Of a stretch of DNA of 64,000 nucleotides, positions 1-11,689 are shown piece after piece; position 1 is the stretch's first letter; every line of letters begins with the position of its first letter. The DNA is from Hippophae tibetana (taxonomy: Eukaryota; Streptophyta; Magnoliopsida; Rosales; Elaeagnaceae). A program made the translations under genes and the position numbers. The DNA is taken from positions 76,492,449 to 76,556,448 of the forward strand of contig CM072810.1 of the NCBI GenBank assembly GCA_037013495.1. Reading direction: 5' to 3'. The notes under the pieces were generated by a model. It was not told the origin of the DNA, searched no databases, and saw only the letters and a program-made list of their open reading frames with translations.

Positions 1-38
1 ACATTACACAACTAAATAGCCATATTAAGGTTGCATTT

Positions 39-51
39 GGTTTAGGGTTTT
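39..51 (+). other. Telomere-like motif, one per unit
   Basis: The string ggtttagggtttt contains one full TTTAGGG plant telomere unit flanked by partial ones. It recurs near base 40 of most units. Variants include agggttaggg in copies 2 and 4, ggtttggggtttt in copies such as 32, 34, 35, 40, 42 and 43, and ggtttacggttt in copies 45, 50, 56 and 65. It is too short to act as a telomere; it may be a relic or chance. Confidence 0.5.
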
Positions 52-188
52 GTTCCGTATAATAGAAAACAGTAGCCTTATGATGGAGGTAGATTTGATA
101 ACTTTAGTGAAAATACTTTTTAGAAATATTCTTGCTTTTATTCCTGTGGTTCTTGATTGAATGCTCCAATTCGAAATATCAAAAGGAG

Positions 189-194
189 TGATCA
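189..194. other. Once-per-unit TGATCA palindrome
   Basis: The context ggagtgatcatctttt recurs once in nearly every unit. Copy 9 has lost it (gtgataatc near 7,172). Copies 70 and 74 keep TGATCA although the following bases changed. Cleavage at this site should therefore give a ladder with an 873-bp step. Confidence 0.85.
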
Positions 195-420
195 TCTTTT
201 TTGGCATCACAAGTTTGGGGCATTATGGACTTGTTGATGTTGTTTTCATCTGTGTATTTCGTTTCATATTTATTTTTGAAACCATAGTCTCTTCCTCTTG
301 ATCTTTATTTCTATGGTCAATCAATCTTTGTTCTTCATAAATAAAAGAGTAGGAAAAAGAAGATGTGTTATACTCTTCACAATATTAAAAAAAGAAAATT
401 TGAGAAATAAGAGTTCCAAC

Positions 421-474
421 TTTAAACGGCCATAACTTTTGACTCGAATATGGAAATTACTATTATAATATATC
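421..474 (-). other. Most constant box of the unit, with a gatatatta partner 25 bp away
   Basis: The plus strand reads tttaaacggccataactttt (421-440). After a 25-bp gap comes taatatatc (466-474). Read on the minus strand this is gatatatta, 25 bases, then aaaagttatggccgttt. Nearly all copies keep it. Common variants are cttttaacgg with ttttactcg (copies 30, 31, 33, 34, 36-39, 41, 42, 46-48, 51-53, 57 and 58), cttttaagggcc (copies 46 and 47), and ggccaaaac (copies 69 and 73). From memory, soybean centromeric satellites share the same two elements at the same spacing. Function is unknown; it could be a protein-binding or chromatin-related site, or shared ancestry. Confidence 0.6.
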
Positions 475-629
475 AAGCTAGAGCTTGTAACGATTCCTAT
501 AATCTCAGCTATGTGGCAGAAGAACCCCATTTTTTGAACAAAAATTCTTCTTTTAAATCACCTACCGAGGTCTTAATGTTTTTGTTCCATATAGACCCTT
601 TTGTTTTTCTTTGGATTTTTTTCAATGCA

Positions 630-860
630 ACAATTACGAATATTGACGTGCCGACGAAAAGTGTGTTTAAAAATATTCTAAATATTTTCAATATCTCATA
701 ATTATTCTCATGACAATACAAATATACTAATTACGCTTCACAATTATTTTTTTGGAACATAAATTTGAAATATTAATTTTCGAAGCCATTTATGTATAGC
801 GATTTTCTTTTTTAGTGAATTGTTAAATTTAATGTATTATTTTTATTCTTTTTTTCTTCA
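630..860 (+). repeat. Type I variable block (example in copy 1)
   Basis: Type I copies share a linked set of variants: caacaattacgaatattgacg, atctcataatt, atactaattacg, cacaattatttttttgg, and usually ttttattctttttttcttcac at the unit end. By eye, type I is found in copies 1, 3-6, 9, 12, 16, 18, 20, 22, 24, 25, 28, 31, 33-35, 39, 41-43, 48, 53, 54, 59, 63 and 66. Confidence 0.8.
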
Positions 861-1500
861 CGAATGGATTAAGCACATTACACAACTAAATAGCCATATT
901 AAGGTTGCATTAGGGTTAGGGTTTTGTTCCGTATAATAGAAAACAGTAGCCTTATGATGGAGGTAGATTTGATAACTTAATGAAAATACTTTTTAGAAAT
1001 ATTCTTGCTTTTATTCCTGTGGTTCTTGATTGAATGCTCCAATTCGACATATCAAAAGGAGTGATCATCTTTTTTGGCATCACGAGTTTGGGGCATTATG
1101 GACTTGTTGATGTTGTTTTCATCTGTGTATTTCGTTTCGTATTTATTTTTGAAACCATAGTCTCTTCCTCTTGATCTTTATTTCTATGGTCAATCAATCT
1201 TTGTTCTTCATAAATAAAAGAGTAGGAAAAAGAAGATGTGTTATACTCTTCACAATATTAAAAAAAGAAAATTTGAGAAATAAGAGTTCCAACTTTAAAC
1301 GGCCATAACTTTTGACTCGTATATCGAAATTACTATTATAATATATCAAGCTTGAGCTTGTAACGATTCCTATAATCTCAGCTATGTGGCAGAAGAACCT
1401 CATTTTTTGAACAAAAATTCTCCTTTTACATCACCTACAGAGGTCTTAATGTTTTTTTTCCATAAAGACCCTTTTGTTTTTCTTTGGATTTTTTTTATGC

Positions 1501-1740
1501 AACTATTACGAATATAGAGGTGCCGATGAAAAGTGTGTTTAAAAATGTTCTAAATATTTTCAATATCTAATAATTATTCTCATGACAATACAAATATACT
1601 CATTACGCTTCACAATTTATTTTTTGGAACATAAAATTGAAAGATTAATTTTCGAAGCCATTTATGTATAGCGATTTTCTTTTTTAGTGAATTGTTAAAT
1701 TTAATGTATTATTTTTATGCTTTTTTCCGTCACGGATGGA
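1501..1740 (+). repeat. Type II variable block (example in copy 2)
   Basis: Type II copies share aactattacgaatatagagg, atctaataatt, atactcattacg, cacaatttattttttgg, and usually ttttatgctttttt before the unit end. All complete copies not listed as type I or hybrid are type II. The two types differ together at several sites over roughly 230 bp, so they are separate lineages of this part of the unit, not random noise. Type II dominates after 60 kb. Confidence 0.8.
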
Positions 1741-1971
1741 TTATGCACATTACACAACTAAATAGCCATATTAAGGTTGCATTTGGTTTAGGGTTTTGTT
1801 CCGTATAATAGAAAACAGTAGCCTTATGATGGAGGTAGATTTGATAACTTTAGTGAAAATACTTTTTAGAAATATTCTTGCTTTTATTCCTATGGTTCTT
1901 GATTGAATGCTCCAATTCGAAATATCAAAAGGAGTGATCATCTTTTTTGGCATCACAAGTTTGGGGCATTA

Positions 1972-1980
1972 TGGATTGAT
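1972..1980 (+). other. 4-bp deletion private to copy 3
   Basis: The usual tatggacttgttgatg is shortened to tatggattgatg, making copy 3 the shortest unit in the left part (870 bp). The deletion is absent from copy 1, its closest relative, so it arose after that duplication. Confidence 0.8.
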
Positions 1981-3129
1981 GTTGTTTTCATCTGTGTATT
2001 TCGTTTCATATTTATTTTTGAAACCATAGTCTCTTCCTCTTGATCTTTATTTCTATGGTCAATCAATCTTTGTTCTTCATAAATAAAAGAGTAGGAAAAA
2101 GAAGATGTGTTATACTCTTCACAATATTAAAAAAAGAAAATTTGAGAAATAAGAGTTCCAACTTTAAACGGCCATAACTTTTGACTCGAAAATGGAAATT
2201 ACTATTATAATATATCAAGCTAGAGCTTGTAACGATTCCTATAATCTCAGCTATGTGGCAGAAGAACCCCATTTTTTGAACAAAAATTCTTCTTTTACAT
2301 CACCTACCGAGGTCTTAATGTTTTTGTTCCATATAGACCCTTTTGTTTTTCTTTGGATTTTTTTCAATGCAACAATTACGAATATTGACGTGCCGACGAA
2401 AAGTGTGTTTAAAAATATTCTAAATATTTTCAATATCTCATAATTATTCTCATGACAATACAAATATACTAATTACGCTTCACAATTATTTTTTTGGAAC
2501 ATAAATTTGAAATATTAATTTTCGAAGCCATTTATGTATAGCGATTTTCTTTTTTAGTGAATTGTTAAATTTAATGTATTATTTTTATTCTTTTTTTCTT
2601 CACGGATGGATTAAGCACATTACACAACTAAATAGCCATATTAAGGTTGCATTAGGGTTAGGGTTTTGTTCCGTATAATAGAAAACAGTAGCCTTATGAT
2701 GGAGGTAGATTTGATAACTTAATGAAAATACTTTTTAGAAATATTCTTGCTTTTATTCCTGTGGTTCTTGATTGAATGCTCCAATTCGACATATCAAAAG
2801 GAGTGATCATCTTTTTTGGCATCACGAGTTTGGGGCATTATGGACTTGTTGATGTTGTTTTCATCTGTGTATTTCGTTTCGTATTTATTTTTGAAACCAT
2901 AGTCTCTTCCTCTTGATCTTTATTTCTATGGTCAATCAATCTTTGTTCTTCATAAATAAAAGAGTAGAAAAAAGAAGATGTGTTATACTCTTCACAATAT
3001 TAAAAAAAGAAAATTTGAGAAATAAGAGTTCCAACTTTAAACGGCCATAACTTTTGACTCGAATATCGAAATTACTATTATAATATATCAAGCTAGAGCT
3101 TGTAACGATTCCTATAATCTCAGCTATGT

Positions 3130-4850
3130 GGCAGAGGAACCCCATTTTTTGAACAAAAATTCTTCTTTTACATCACCCACCGAGGTCTTAATGTTTTTGT
3201 TATATATAGACCCTTTTGTTTTTCTTTGGATTTTTTTCAATGCAACAATTACGAATATTGACGTGCCGACGAAAAGTGTGTTTAAAAATATTCTAAATAT
3301 TTTCAATATCTCATAATTATTCTCCTGACAATACAAATATACTAATTACGCTTCACAATTATTTTTTTGGAACATAAAATTGAAAGATTAATTTTCGAAG
3401 CCATTTATGTATAGCGATTTTCTTTTTTAGTGAATTGTTAAATTTAATGTATTATTTTTATTCTTTTTTTCTTCACGGATGAATTAAGCACATTACACAA
3501 CTAAATAGCCATATTAAGGTTGCATTAGGTTTAGTGTTTTGTTCCGTATAATAGAAAACAGTAGCCTTATGATGGGGGAAGATTTGATAACTTTAGTGAA
3601 AATACTTTTTAGAAATATTCTTGCTTTTATTCCTTTGGTTCTTGATTGAATGCTCCAATTCGACATATCAAAAGGAGTGATCATCTTTTTTGGCATCACA
3701 AGTTTGGGGCATTATGGACTTGTTGATGTTGTTTTCATCTGTGTATTTCGTTTCGTATTTATTTTTGAAACCGTAGTCTCTTCGTCTTGATCTTTATATC
3801 TATGGTCAATCAATCTTTGTTCTTCATAAATAAAAGAGTAGGAAAAAGAAGATGTGTTATACTCTTCACAATATTAAAAAAAGAAAATTTGAGAAATAAG
3901 AGTTCCAACTTTAAACGGCCATAACTTTTGACTCGTATACCGAAATTACTATTATAATATATCAAGTTAAAGCTTGTAACGATTCCTATAATCTCAGCTA
4001 TGTGGCAGAAGAACCTCATTTTTTGAACAAAAATTCTCCTTTTACATCACCTACCGAGGTTTTAATGTTTTTGTTCCATATAGACCCTTTTGTTTTTCTT
4101 TGGATTTTTTTCAATGCAACAATTACGAATATTGACGTGCCGACGAAAAGTGTGTTTAAAAATATTCTAAATATTTTCAATATCTCATAATTATTCTCCT
4201 GACAATACAAATATACTAATTACGCTTCACAATTATTTTTTTGGAACATAAAATTGAAAGATTAATTTTCGAAGCCATTTATGTATAGCGATTTTCTTTT
4301 TTAGTGAATTGTTAAATTTAATGTATTATTTTTATTCTTTTTTTCTTCACGGATGGATGAAGCAGATTACACAACTAAATAGCCATATTAAGGTTGCATT
4401 AGGTTTAGGGTTTTGTTCCGTATAATAGAAAACAGTAGCCTTATGATGGAGGAAGATTTGATAACTTTAGTAAAATTACTTTTTAAAATATTCTTGCTTT
4501 TATTCCTGTGGTTCTTGATTGAATGCTCCAATTCGTCATATCAAAAGGAATGATCATCTTTTTTGGCATCACAAGTTTGGGGCATTATGGACTTGTTGAT
4601 GTTGTTTTGATCTGTGTATTTCGTTTCGTATTTATTTTTGAAACCGTAGTCTCTTCGTCTTGATCTTTATATCTATGGTCAATCAATCTTTGTTCTTCAT
4701 AAATAAAAGAGTAGGAAAAAGAAGTTGTGTTATACTCTTCACAATATTAAAAAAAGAAAATTTGAGAAATAAGAGTTCCAACTTTAAACGGCCATAACTT
4801 TTGACTCGTATACCGAAATTACTATTATAATATATCAAGTTAAAGCTTGT
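3130..4850 (+). repeat. Block copied again at about 20.6-22.3 kb (20 units away)
   Basis: This stretch (end of copy 4, copy 5, start of copy 6) shares private variants with 20,607-22,320. Both have gcagaggaacccc with ttatatatagacc, cacggatgaattaagc, gaaaccgtagtctc, tttatatctatgg, ctttttaaaatattc, attcgtcatatc and agaagttgtg. The offset is about 17,471-17,480 bp. Confidence 0.85.
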
Positions 4851-7684
4851 AACGATTCCTATAATCTCAGCTATGTGGCAGAAGAACCTCATTTTTTGAA
4901 CAAAAATTCTCCTTTTACATCACCTACCGAGGTCTTAATGTTTTTGTTCCATATAGACCCTTTTGTTTTTCTTTGGATTTTTTTCAATGCAACAATTACG
5001 AATATTGACGTGCCGACGAAAAGTGTGTTTAAAAATATTCTAAATATTTTCAATATCTCATAATTATTCTCATGACAATACAAATATACTAATTACGCTT
5101 CACAATTATTTTTTTGGAACATAAAATTGAAAGATTAATTTTCGCAGCATTTATGTATAGCGATTTTCTTTTTAAGGGAATTGTTAAATTTAATGTATTA
5201 TTTTTATTCTTTTTTTCTTCACGGATGGATGAAGCACATTACACAACTAAATAGCCATATTAAGGTTGCATTAGGTTTAGGGTTTTGTTCCGTATAATAG
5301 AAAACAGTAGCCTTATGATGGAGGAAGATTTGATAACTTTAGTGAAATTACTTTTTAGAAATATTGTTGCTTTTATTCCTGTGTTTCTTGATTGAATGCT
5401 CCAATTCGACATATCAAAAGGAGTGATCATCTTTTTTGGCATTACAAGGTTGGGGTATTATGGACATGTTGATGTTGTTTTCCTCTGTGTATTTCGTTTC
5501 GTATTTATTTTTGAAACCATAGTCTCTTCTTCTTGATATTTATTTCTATGTTTAATCAATCTTTGTTCTTCATAAATAAAAGAGTAGGAAAAAGAAGATG
5601 GGTTATACTCTGCACAATATTAAAAAAAGAAAGTTTGAGAAATAAGAGTTCCAACTTTAAACGGCCATAACTTTTGACTCGTATACCGAAATTACTATTA
5701 TAATATATCAAGTTAGAGCTTGTAACGATTCCTATAATCTCAGCTATGTGGCAGAAGAACCTCATTTTTTGAACAAAAATTCTCCTTTTACATCACCTAC
5801 CGAGGTCTTAATGTTTTTGTTAAATATAGACCCTTTTGTTTTGCTTTTAATATTTTTCAATGCAACTATTACGAATATAGAGGTGCCGACGAAAAGTGTG
5901 TTTAAAAATATTCAAAATATTTTCAATATCTAATAATTATTCTCATGACAATACAAATATACTCATTACGCTTCACAATTATTTTTTGGAACATAAAATT
6001 GAAAGATTAATTTTCGAAGCCATTTATGTATAGCGATTTTCTTTCTTAGTGAATTGTTATATTTAATGTATTATTTTTATGCTTTTTTTCTTCACGGATG
6101 GATTATGCACATTACACAACTAAATAGCCATATTAAGGTTGCATTTGGTTTAGGGTTTTTTTTCCGTATAATAGAAAACAGTAGCCTTATGATGGAGGAA
6201 GATTTGATAACTTTAGTGAAATTACTTTTTAGAAATATTGTTGCTTTTATTCCTGTGGTTCTTGATTGAATGCTCCAATTCGACATATCAAAAGGAGTGA
6301 TCATCTTTTTTGGCATTACAAGGTTGGGGTATTATGGACTTGTTGATGTTGTTTTCCTCTATGTAATTCGTTTAGTATTTATTTTTGAAACCATAGTCTC
6401 TTTTTCTTGATCTTTATTTCTATGTTCAATCAATCTTTGTTCTTCATAAATAAAAGAGTAGGAAAAAGAAGATGGGTTATACTCTTCACAATATTAAAAA
6501 AATAAAATTTGAGAAATAAGAGTTCCAACTTTAAACGGCCATAACTTTTGACTCGTATACCGAAATTACTATTATAATATATCAAGTTAGAGCTTGTAAC
6601 GATTCCTATAATATCACCAATGTGGCAGAAGAACCTCATTTTTTGAACAAAAATTCTCCCTTTACATCACCTACCGAGGTCTTAATGTTTTTGTTCCATA
6701 TAGACCCTTTTGTTTTTCTTTGGATTTTTTTCAATGCAACTATTACGAATATAGAGGTGCCGACAAAAAGTGTGTTTAAAAATATTCTAAATATTTTCAA
6801 TATCTAATAATTATTCTCATGACAATACAAATATACTCATTACGCTTCACAATTTATTTTTTGGAACATAAAATTGAAAGATTAATTTTCGAAGCCATTT
6901 ATGTATTGCGATTTTCTTTTTAAGGGAATTGTTAAATTTAATGTATTATTTTTATGCTTTTTTTCGTCACGGATGGATTATGCAGATTACACAACTAAAC
7001 AGCCATATTAAGGTTGCATTAGGTTTAGGGTTTTGTTCCGTATAATAGAAAACAGTAGCCTTATGATGGAGGAAGATTTGATAACTTTAGTGAAATTACT
7101 TTTTAGAAATATTCTTGCTTTTATTCCTGTGGTTCTTGATTGAATGCTCCAATTCGACATATCAAAAGGAGTGATAATCTTTTTTGGCATCACAAGTTTG
7201 GGGTATTATGGACTTGTTGATGTTGTTTTCATCTGTGTATTTCATTTCTATTTATTTTTGAAACCATAGTCTCTTCTTCTTGATCTTTATTTCTATGTTC
7301 AATCAATCTTTGTTCTTCGTAAATAAAAGAGTAGGAAAAAGAAGATGGGTTATACTCTGCACAATATTAAAAAAAGAAAATTTGAGAAATAAGAGTTCCA
7401 ACTTTAAACGGCCATAACTTTTTACTCGTATACCGAAATTACTATTATAATATATCAAGTTAGAGCTTATAACGATTCCTATAATCTCAGCTATGTGGCA
7501 GAAGAACCTCATTTTTTGAACAAAAATTCTCCTTTTACATAACCTACCGAGGTCTTAATGTTTTTGTTCCATATAGACCCTTTTGTTTTTCTTTGGATTT
7601 TTTTCAATGCAACAATTACGAATATTGACGTGCCGACGAAAAGTGTGTTTAAAAATATTCTAAATATTTTCAAAATCTCATAAT

Positions 7685-7700
7685 TATTGTCATGACAATA
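7685..7700. other. Perfect 16-bp palindrome in copy 9
   Basis: The site tattgtcatgacaata reads the same on both strands. Most units have tattctcatgacaata here, which breaks one pair. The perfect form also occurs in copies 12 (10,306-10,321) and 28 (24,283-24,298). Copies 12 and 28 belong to the same duplicated block. I see no sign that the symmetry is functional. Confidence 0.8.
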
Positions 7701-8489
7701 CAAATATACTAATTACGCTTCACAATTATTTTTTTGGAACATAAAATTGAAAGATTAATTTTCGAAGCCATTTATGTATAGCGATTTTCTTTTTTAGTGA
7801 ATTGTTAAATTTAATGTATTATTTTTATTCTTTTTTTCTTCACGGATGGATTAAGCAGATTACACAACTAAATAGCCATATTAAGGTTGCATTAGGTTTA
7901 GGGTTTTGTTATGTATAATAGAAAACAGTAGCCTTATGATGGAGGAAGATTTGATAACTTTAGTGAAAATACTTTTTAGAAATATTCTTGCTTTTATTCC
8001 TGTGGTTCTTGATTGAATGCTCCAATTCGACATATCAGAAGGAGTGATCATCTTTTTTGGCATCACAAGTTTGGGGCATTATGGACTTGTTGATGTTGTT
8101 TTCATCTGTGTATTTCGTTTCGTATTTATTTTTGAAACCATAGTCTCTTCGTCTTGATCTTTATTTCTATGGTCAATCAATCTTTGTTCTTCATAAATAA
8201 AAGAGTAGGAAAAAGAAGATGTGTTATACTCTTCACAATATTAAAAAAAGAAAATTTGAGAAATAAGAGTTCCAACTTTAAACGGCCATAACTTTTGACT
8301 CGTATACCGAAATTACTATTATAATATATCAAGTTAGAGCTTTTAACGATTCCTATAATCTCAGCTATGTGGCAGAAGAACCTCATTTTTTGAACAAAAA
8401 TTCTCCTTTTACATCACCTACCGAGGTCTTAATGTTTTTGTTCCATATAGACCCTTTTGTTTTTCTTTGGATTTTTTTCAATGCAACAA

Positions 8490-10950
8490 TTACGAATATT
8501 GACGTGCCGACGAAAAGTGTGTTTAAAACTATTCTAAATATTTTCAATATCTAATAATTAATCTCATGACAATACAAATATACTCATTACGCTTCACAAT
8601 TTATTTTTTGGAACATAAATTTGAAAGATTAATTTTCGAAGCCATTTATGTATTGCGATTTTCTTTTTTAGGGAATAGTTAAATTTAATGTATTATTTTT
8701 ATGCTTTTTTTCATCACGGATGGATTATGCACATTACACAACTAAAGAGCCATATTAAGGTTGCATTAGGTTTAGGGTTTTGTTCCGTATAATAGAAAAC
8801 AGTAGCCTTATGATGGAGGAAGATTTGATAACTTTAGTGAAATTACTTTTTAGAAATATTGTTGCTTTTATTCCTGTGTTTCTTGATTGAATGCTCCAAT
8901 TCGACATATCAAAAGGAGTGATCATCTTTTTTGGCATTACAAGGTTGGGGTATTATGGACATGTTGATGTTGTTTTCCTCTGTGTATTTCGTTACATATT
9001 TATTTTTGAAACCATAGTCTCTTCTTCTTGATATTTATTTCTATGTTTAATCAATCTTTGTTCTTCATAAATAAAAGAGTAGGAAAAAGAAGATGGGTTA
9101 TACTCTTCACAATATTAAAAAAAGAAAATTTGAGAAATAAGAGTTCCAACTTTAAACGGCCATAACTTTTGACTCGTATACCGAAATTACTATTATAATA
9201 TATCAAGTTAGAGCTTGTAACGATTCCTATAATCTCAGCTATGTGGTAGAAGAACCTCATTTTTTGAACAAAAATTCTCCTTTTACATCACCTACCGAGG
9301 TCTTAATGTTTTTGTTCCATATAGAGCCTTTTGTTTTGCTTTTAATATTTTTCAATGCAACTATTACGAATATAGAGGTGCCGACGAAAAGTGTGTTTAA
9401 AAATATTCTAAATATTTTCAATATCTAATAATTATTCTCATGACAATACAAATATACTCATTACGCTTCACAATTTATTTTTTGGAACATAAAATTGAAA
9501 GATTAATTTTCGAAGCCATTTATGTATAGCGATTTTCTTTTTTAGTGAATTGTTATATTTAATGTATTATTTTTATGCTTTTTTTCTTCACGGATGGATT
9601 ATGCACATTACACAACTAAATAGCCATATTAAGGTTTCATTTGGTTTAGGGTTTTGTTCCGTATAATAGAAAACAGTAGCCTTATGATGGAGGAAGATTT
9701 GATAACTTTAGTGAAATTACTTTTTAGAAATATTGTTGCTTTTATTCCTGTGGTTCTTGATTGAATGCTCCAATTCGACATATCAAAAGGTGTGATCATC
9801 TTTTTTGGCATCACAAGTTTGGGGTATTATGGACTTGTTGATGTTGTTTTCATCTGTGTATTTCGTTTCTATTTATTTTTGAAACCATAGTCTCTTCTTC
9901 TTGATCTTTATTTCTATGTTCAATCAATCTTTGTTCTTCATAAATAAAAGAGTAAGAAAAAGAAGATGGGTTATACTCTGCACAATATTAAAAAATGAAA
10001 ATTTGAGAAATAAGAGTTCCAACTTTAAACGGCCATAACTTTTTACTCGTATACCGAAATTACTATTATAATATATCAAGTTAGAGCTTGTAACGATTCC
10101 TATAATCCCAGCTATGTGGCAGAAGAACCTCATTTTTTGAACAAAAATTCTCCTTTTCAATCACCTACCGAGGTCTTAATGTTTTTGTTCCATATAGACC
10201 CTTTTCTTTTTCTTTGGATTTTTTTCAATGCAACAATTACGAATATTGACGTGCCGACGAAAAGTGTGTTTAAAAATATTCTAAATATTTTCAATATCTC
10301 ATAATTATTGTCATGACAATACAAATATACTAATTACGCTTCACAATTATTTTTTTGGAACATAAAATTGAAAGATTAATTTTCGAAGCCATTTATGTAT
10401 AGCGATTTTCTTTTTTAGTGAATTGTTAAATTTAATGTATTATTTTTATTCTTTTTTTCTTCACGGATGGATTAAGTACATTACACAACCTAATAGCCAT
10501 ATTAAGGTTGCATTAGGTTTAGGGTTTTGTTCCGTATAATAGAAAACAGTAGCCTTATGATGGAGGAAGATTTGATAACTTTAGTGAAAATACTTTTTAG
10601 AAATATTCTTGCTTTTATTCCTGTGGTTCTTGATTGAATGCTCCAATTCGACATATCAAAAGGAGTGATCATCTTTTTTGGCATCACAAGTTTGGGGCAT
10701 TATGGACTTGTTGATGTTGTTTTCATCTGTGTATTTCGTTTCGTATTTATTTTTGAAACCATAGTCTCTTCGTCTTGATCTTTATTTCTATGGTCAATCA
10801 ATCTTTGTTCTTCATAAATAAAAGAGTAGGAAAAAGAAGATGTGTTATACTCTTCACAATATTAAAAAAAGAAAATTTGAGAAATAAGAGTTCCAATTTA
10901 AACGGCCATAACTTTTGACTCGTATACCGAAATTACTATTATAATATATC
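8490..10950 (+). repeat. Block copied again at about 22.47-24.93 kb (16 units away)
   Basis: Late copy 10 to mid copy 13 matches 22,467-24,927 at a constant offset of 13,977 bp. Shared private features include the hybrid block of copy 10, cgttacatattta, aaggtttcatttgg, ataatcccagc, ccttttcaatcacc, gaccctttttcttt-like change near 10,200, and ttccaatttaaacgg. The match ends near 10,955, where copy 13 keeps aatctcagc while copy 29 has aatcacacc. Confidence 0.88.
8491..8580 (+). repeat. Type I/II recombinant unit, copy 10
   Basis: The block begins as type I (aacaattacgaatattgacg) and ends as type II (atctaataatt, atactcattacg). It also has two private changes: tttaaaactattc instead of tttaaaaatattc, and aattaatctcatg instead of aattattctcatg. 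The same combination occurs in copies 13 and 26, so it arose once and was then copied. Confidence 0.85.
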
Positions 10951-11109
10951 AAGTTAGAGATTGTAACGATTCCTATAATCTCAGCTATGTGGCAGAAGAA
11001 CCTCATTTTTTGAACAAAAATTCTCCTTTTACATCACCTACCGAGGTCTTAATGTTTTTGTTCCATATAGACCCTTTTGTTTTTCTTTGGATTTTTTTCA
11101 ATGCAACAA

Positions 11110-11200
11110 TTACGAATATTGAAGTGCCGACGAAAAGTGTGTTTAAAACTATTCTAAATATTTTCAATATCTAATAATTAATCTCATGACAATACAAATA
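11110..11200 (+). repeat. Type I/II recombinant unit, copy 13
   Basis: It carries the same private aaaactattc and aattaatctc as copy 10, with a further change gaatattgaagtg in place of gaatattgacgtg. It is a descendant or relative of the copy-10 form, three units away. Confidence 0.82.
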
Positions 11201-11689
11201 TACTCATTACGCTTCACAATTTATTTTTTGGAACATAAAATTGAAAGATTAATTTTCGAAGCCATTTATGTATTGCGATTTTCTTTTTAAGGGAATTGTT
11301 AAATTTAATGTATTATTTTTATGCTTTTTTTCGTCACGGATGGATTATGGACATTACACAACTAAAGAGCCATATTAAGGTTGCATTAGGTTTAGGGTTT
11401 TGTTCCGTATAATAGAAAACAGTAGCCTTATGATGGAGGAAGATTTGATAACTTTAGTGAAATTACTTTTTAGAAATATTGTTGCTTTTATTCCTATGTT
11501 TCTTGATTGAATGCTCCAATTCGACATATCAAAAGGAGTGATCATCTTTTTTGGCATTACAAGGTTGGGGTATTATGGACATGTTGATGTTGTTTTCCTC
11601 TGTGTATTTCGTTTCATATTTATTTTTGAAACCATAGTCTCTTCTTCTTGATATTTATTTCTATGTTTAATCAATCTTTGTTCTTTATA

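Larger units (their letters stand above)
1..874 (+). repeat. Reference unit (copy 1) with landmark map
   Basis: Copy 1 serves as a map for all others. In order it holds: the start acattacacaac (1-12); the telomere-like motif (39-51); tgatggaggtagatttg (80-96); the TGATCA site (189-194); a T/A-rich stretch with cttcataaataaaagag (333-349); an A-rich run followed by gagaaataagagttccaac; the constant box and its partner (421-474); aatctcagctatgtggcag (501-519); the type I/II variable block (about 630-860); ttttcgaagccatttatg (778-795); and a T-rich tail leading to the next unit. I see no gene-like organisation. The frames open on either strand here (for example 321-530 minus, 450-701 plus, 509-721 minus) overlap each other and recur in every unit. 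Confidence 0.95.
1..3055 (+). repeat. Dimer repeat: copies 1-2 match copies 3-4
   Basis: Copies 1 and 3 share gcatttggtttaggg and attcgaaatatc. Copies 2 and 4 share gcattagggttaggg and gataacttaatgaaaa. The match runs from 1 to about 1,310 and from 1,747 to about 3,055. After that, copy 2 switches to a type II tail like copies 19 and 23, while copy 4 switches to a type I tail with gcagaggaacccc like copies 20 and 24. Confidence 0.75.

Noticed and set aside
421-440. CENP-B box
   Set aside because: The constant box does not fit the mammalian CENP-B box pattern (TTCG....A..CGGG). Plants are also not expected to use that box.
321-530. A 69-residue minus-strand open frame repeated in most units (also 1194-1403, 2063-2272 and so on)
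   Set aside because: It recurs because the repeat recurs. It is overlapped by open frames on the other strand, is interrupted in many units (for example copies 13, 37 and 38), has no recognisable domain, and its changes show no preference for third codon positions by eye.
450-701. Plus-strand frame of 61-83 residues rich in F, I and N, looking like a small membrane protein
   Set aside because: Hydrophobicity follows from T-rich DNA. The start differs between units (an upstream ATG is present in copies 1 and 3 only), the type II change alters the end, and copies such as 2, 17 and 19 are frameshifted.
700-870. TATA-like promoters and terminator-like T runs
   Set aside because: With about 70 % A+T such strings occur everywhere. 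Nothing downstream looks like a transcribed gene.
1-874. Five-fold internal subrepeat of about 175 bp
   Set aside because: 873 is close to 5 x 175, but by eye the five segments of the unit show no shared motif in matching positions.
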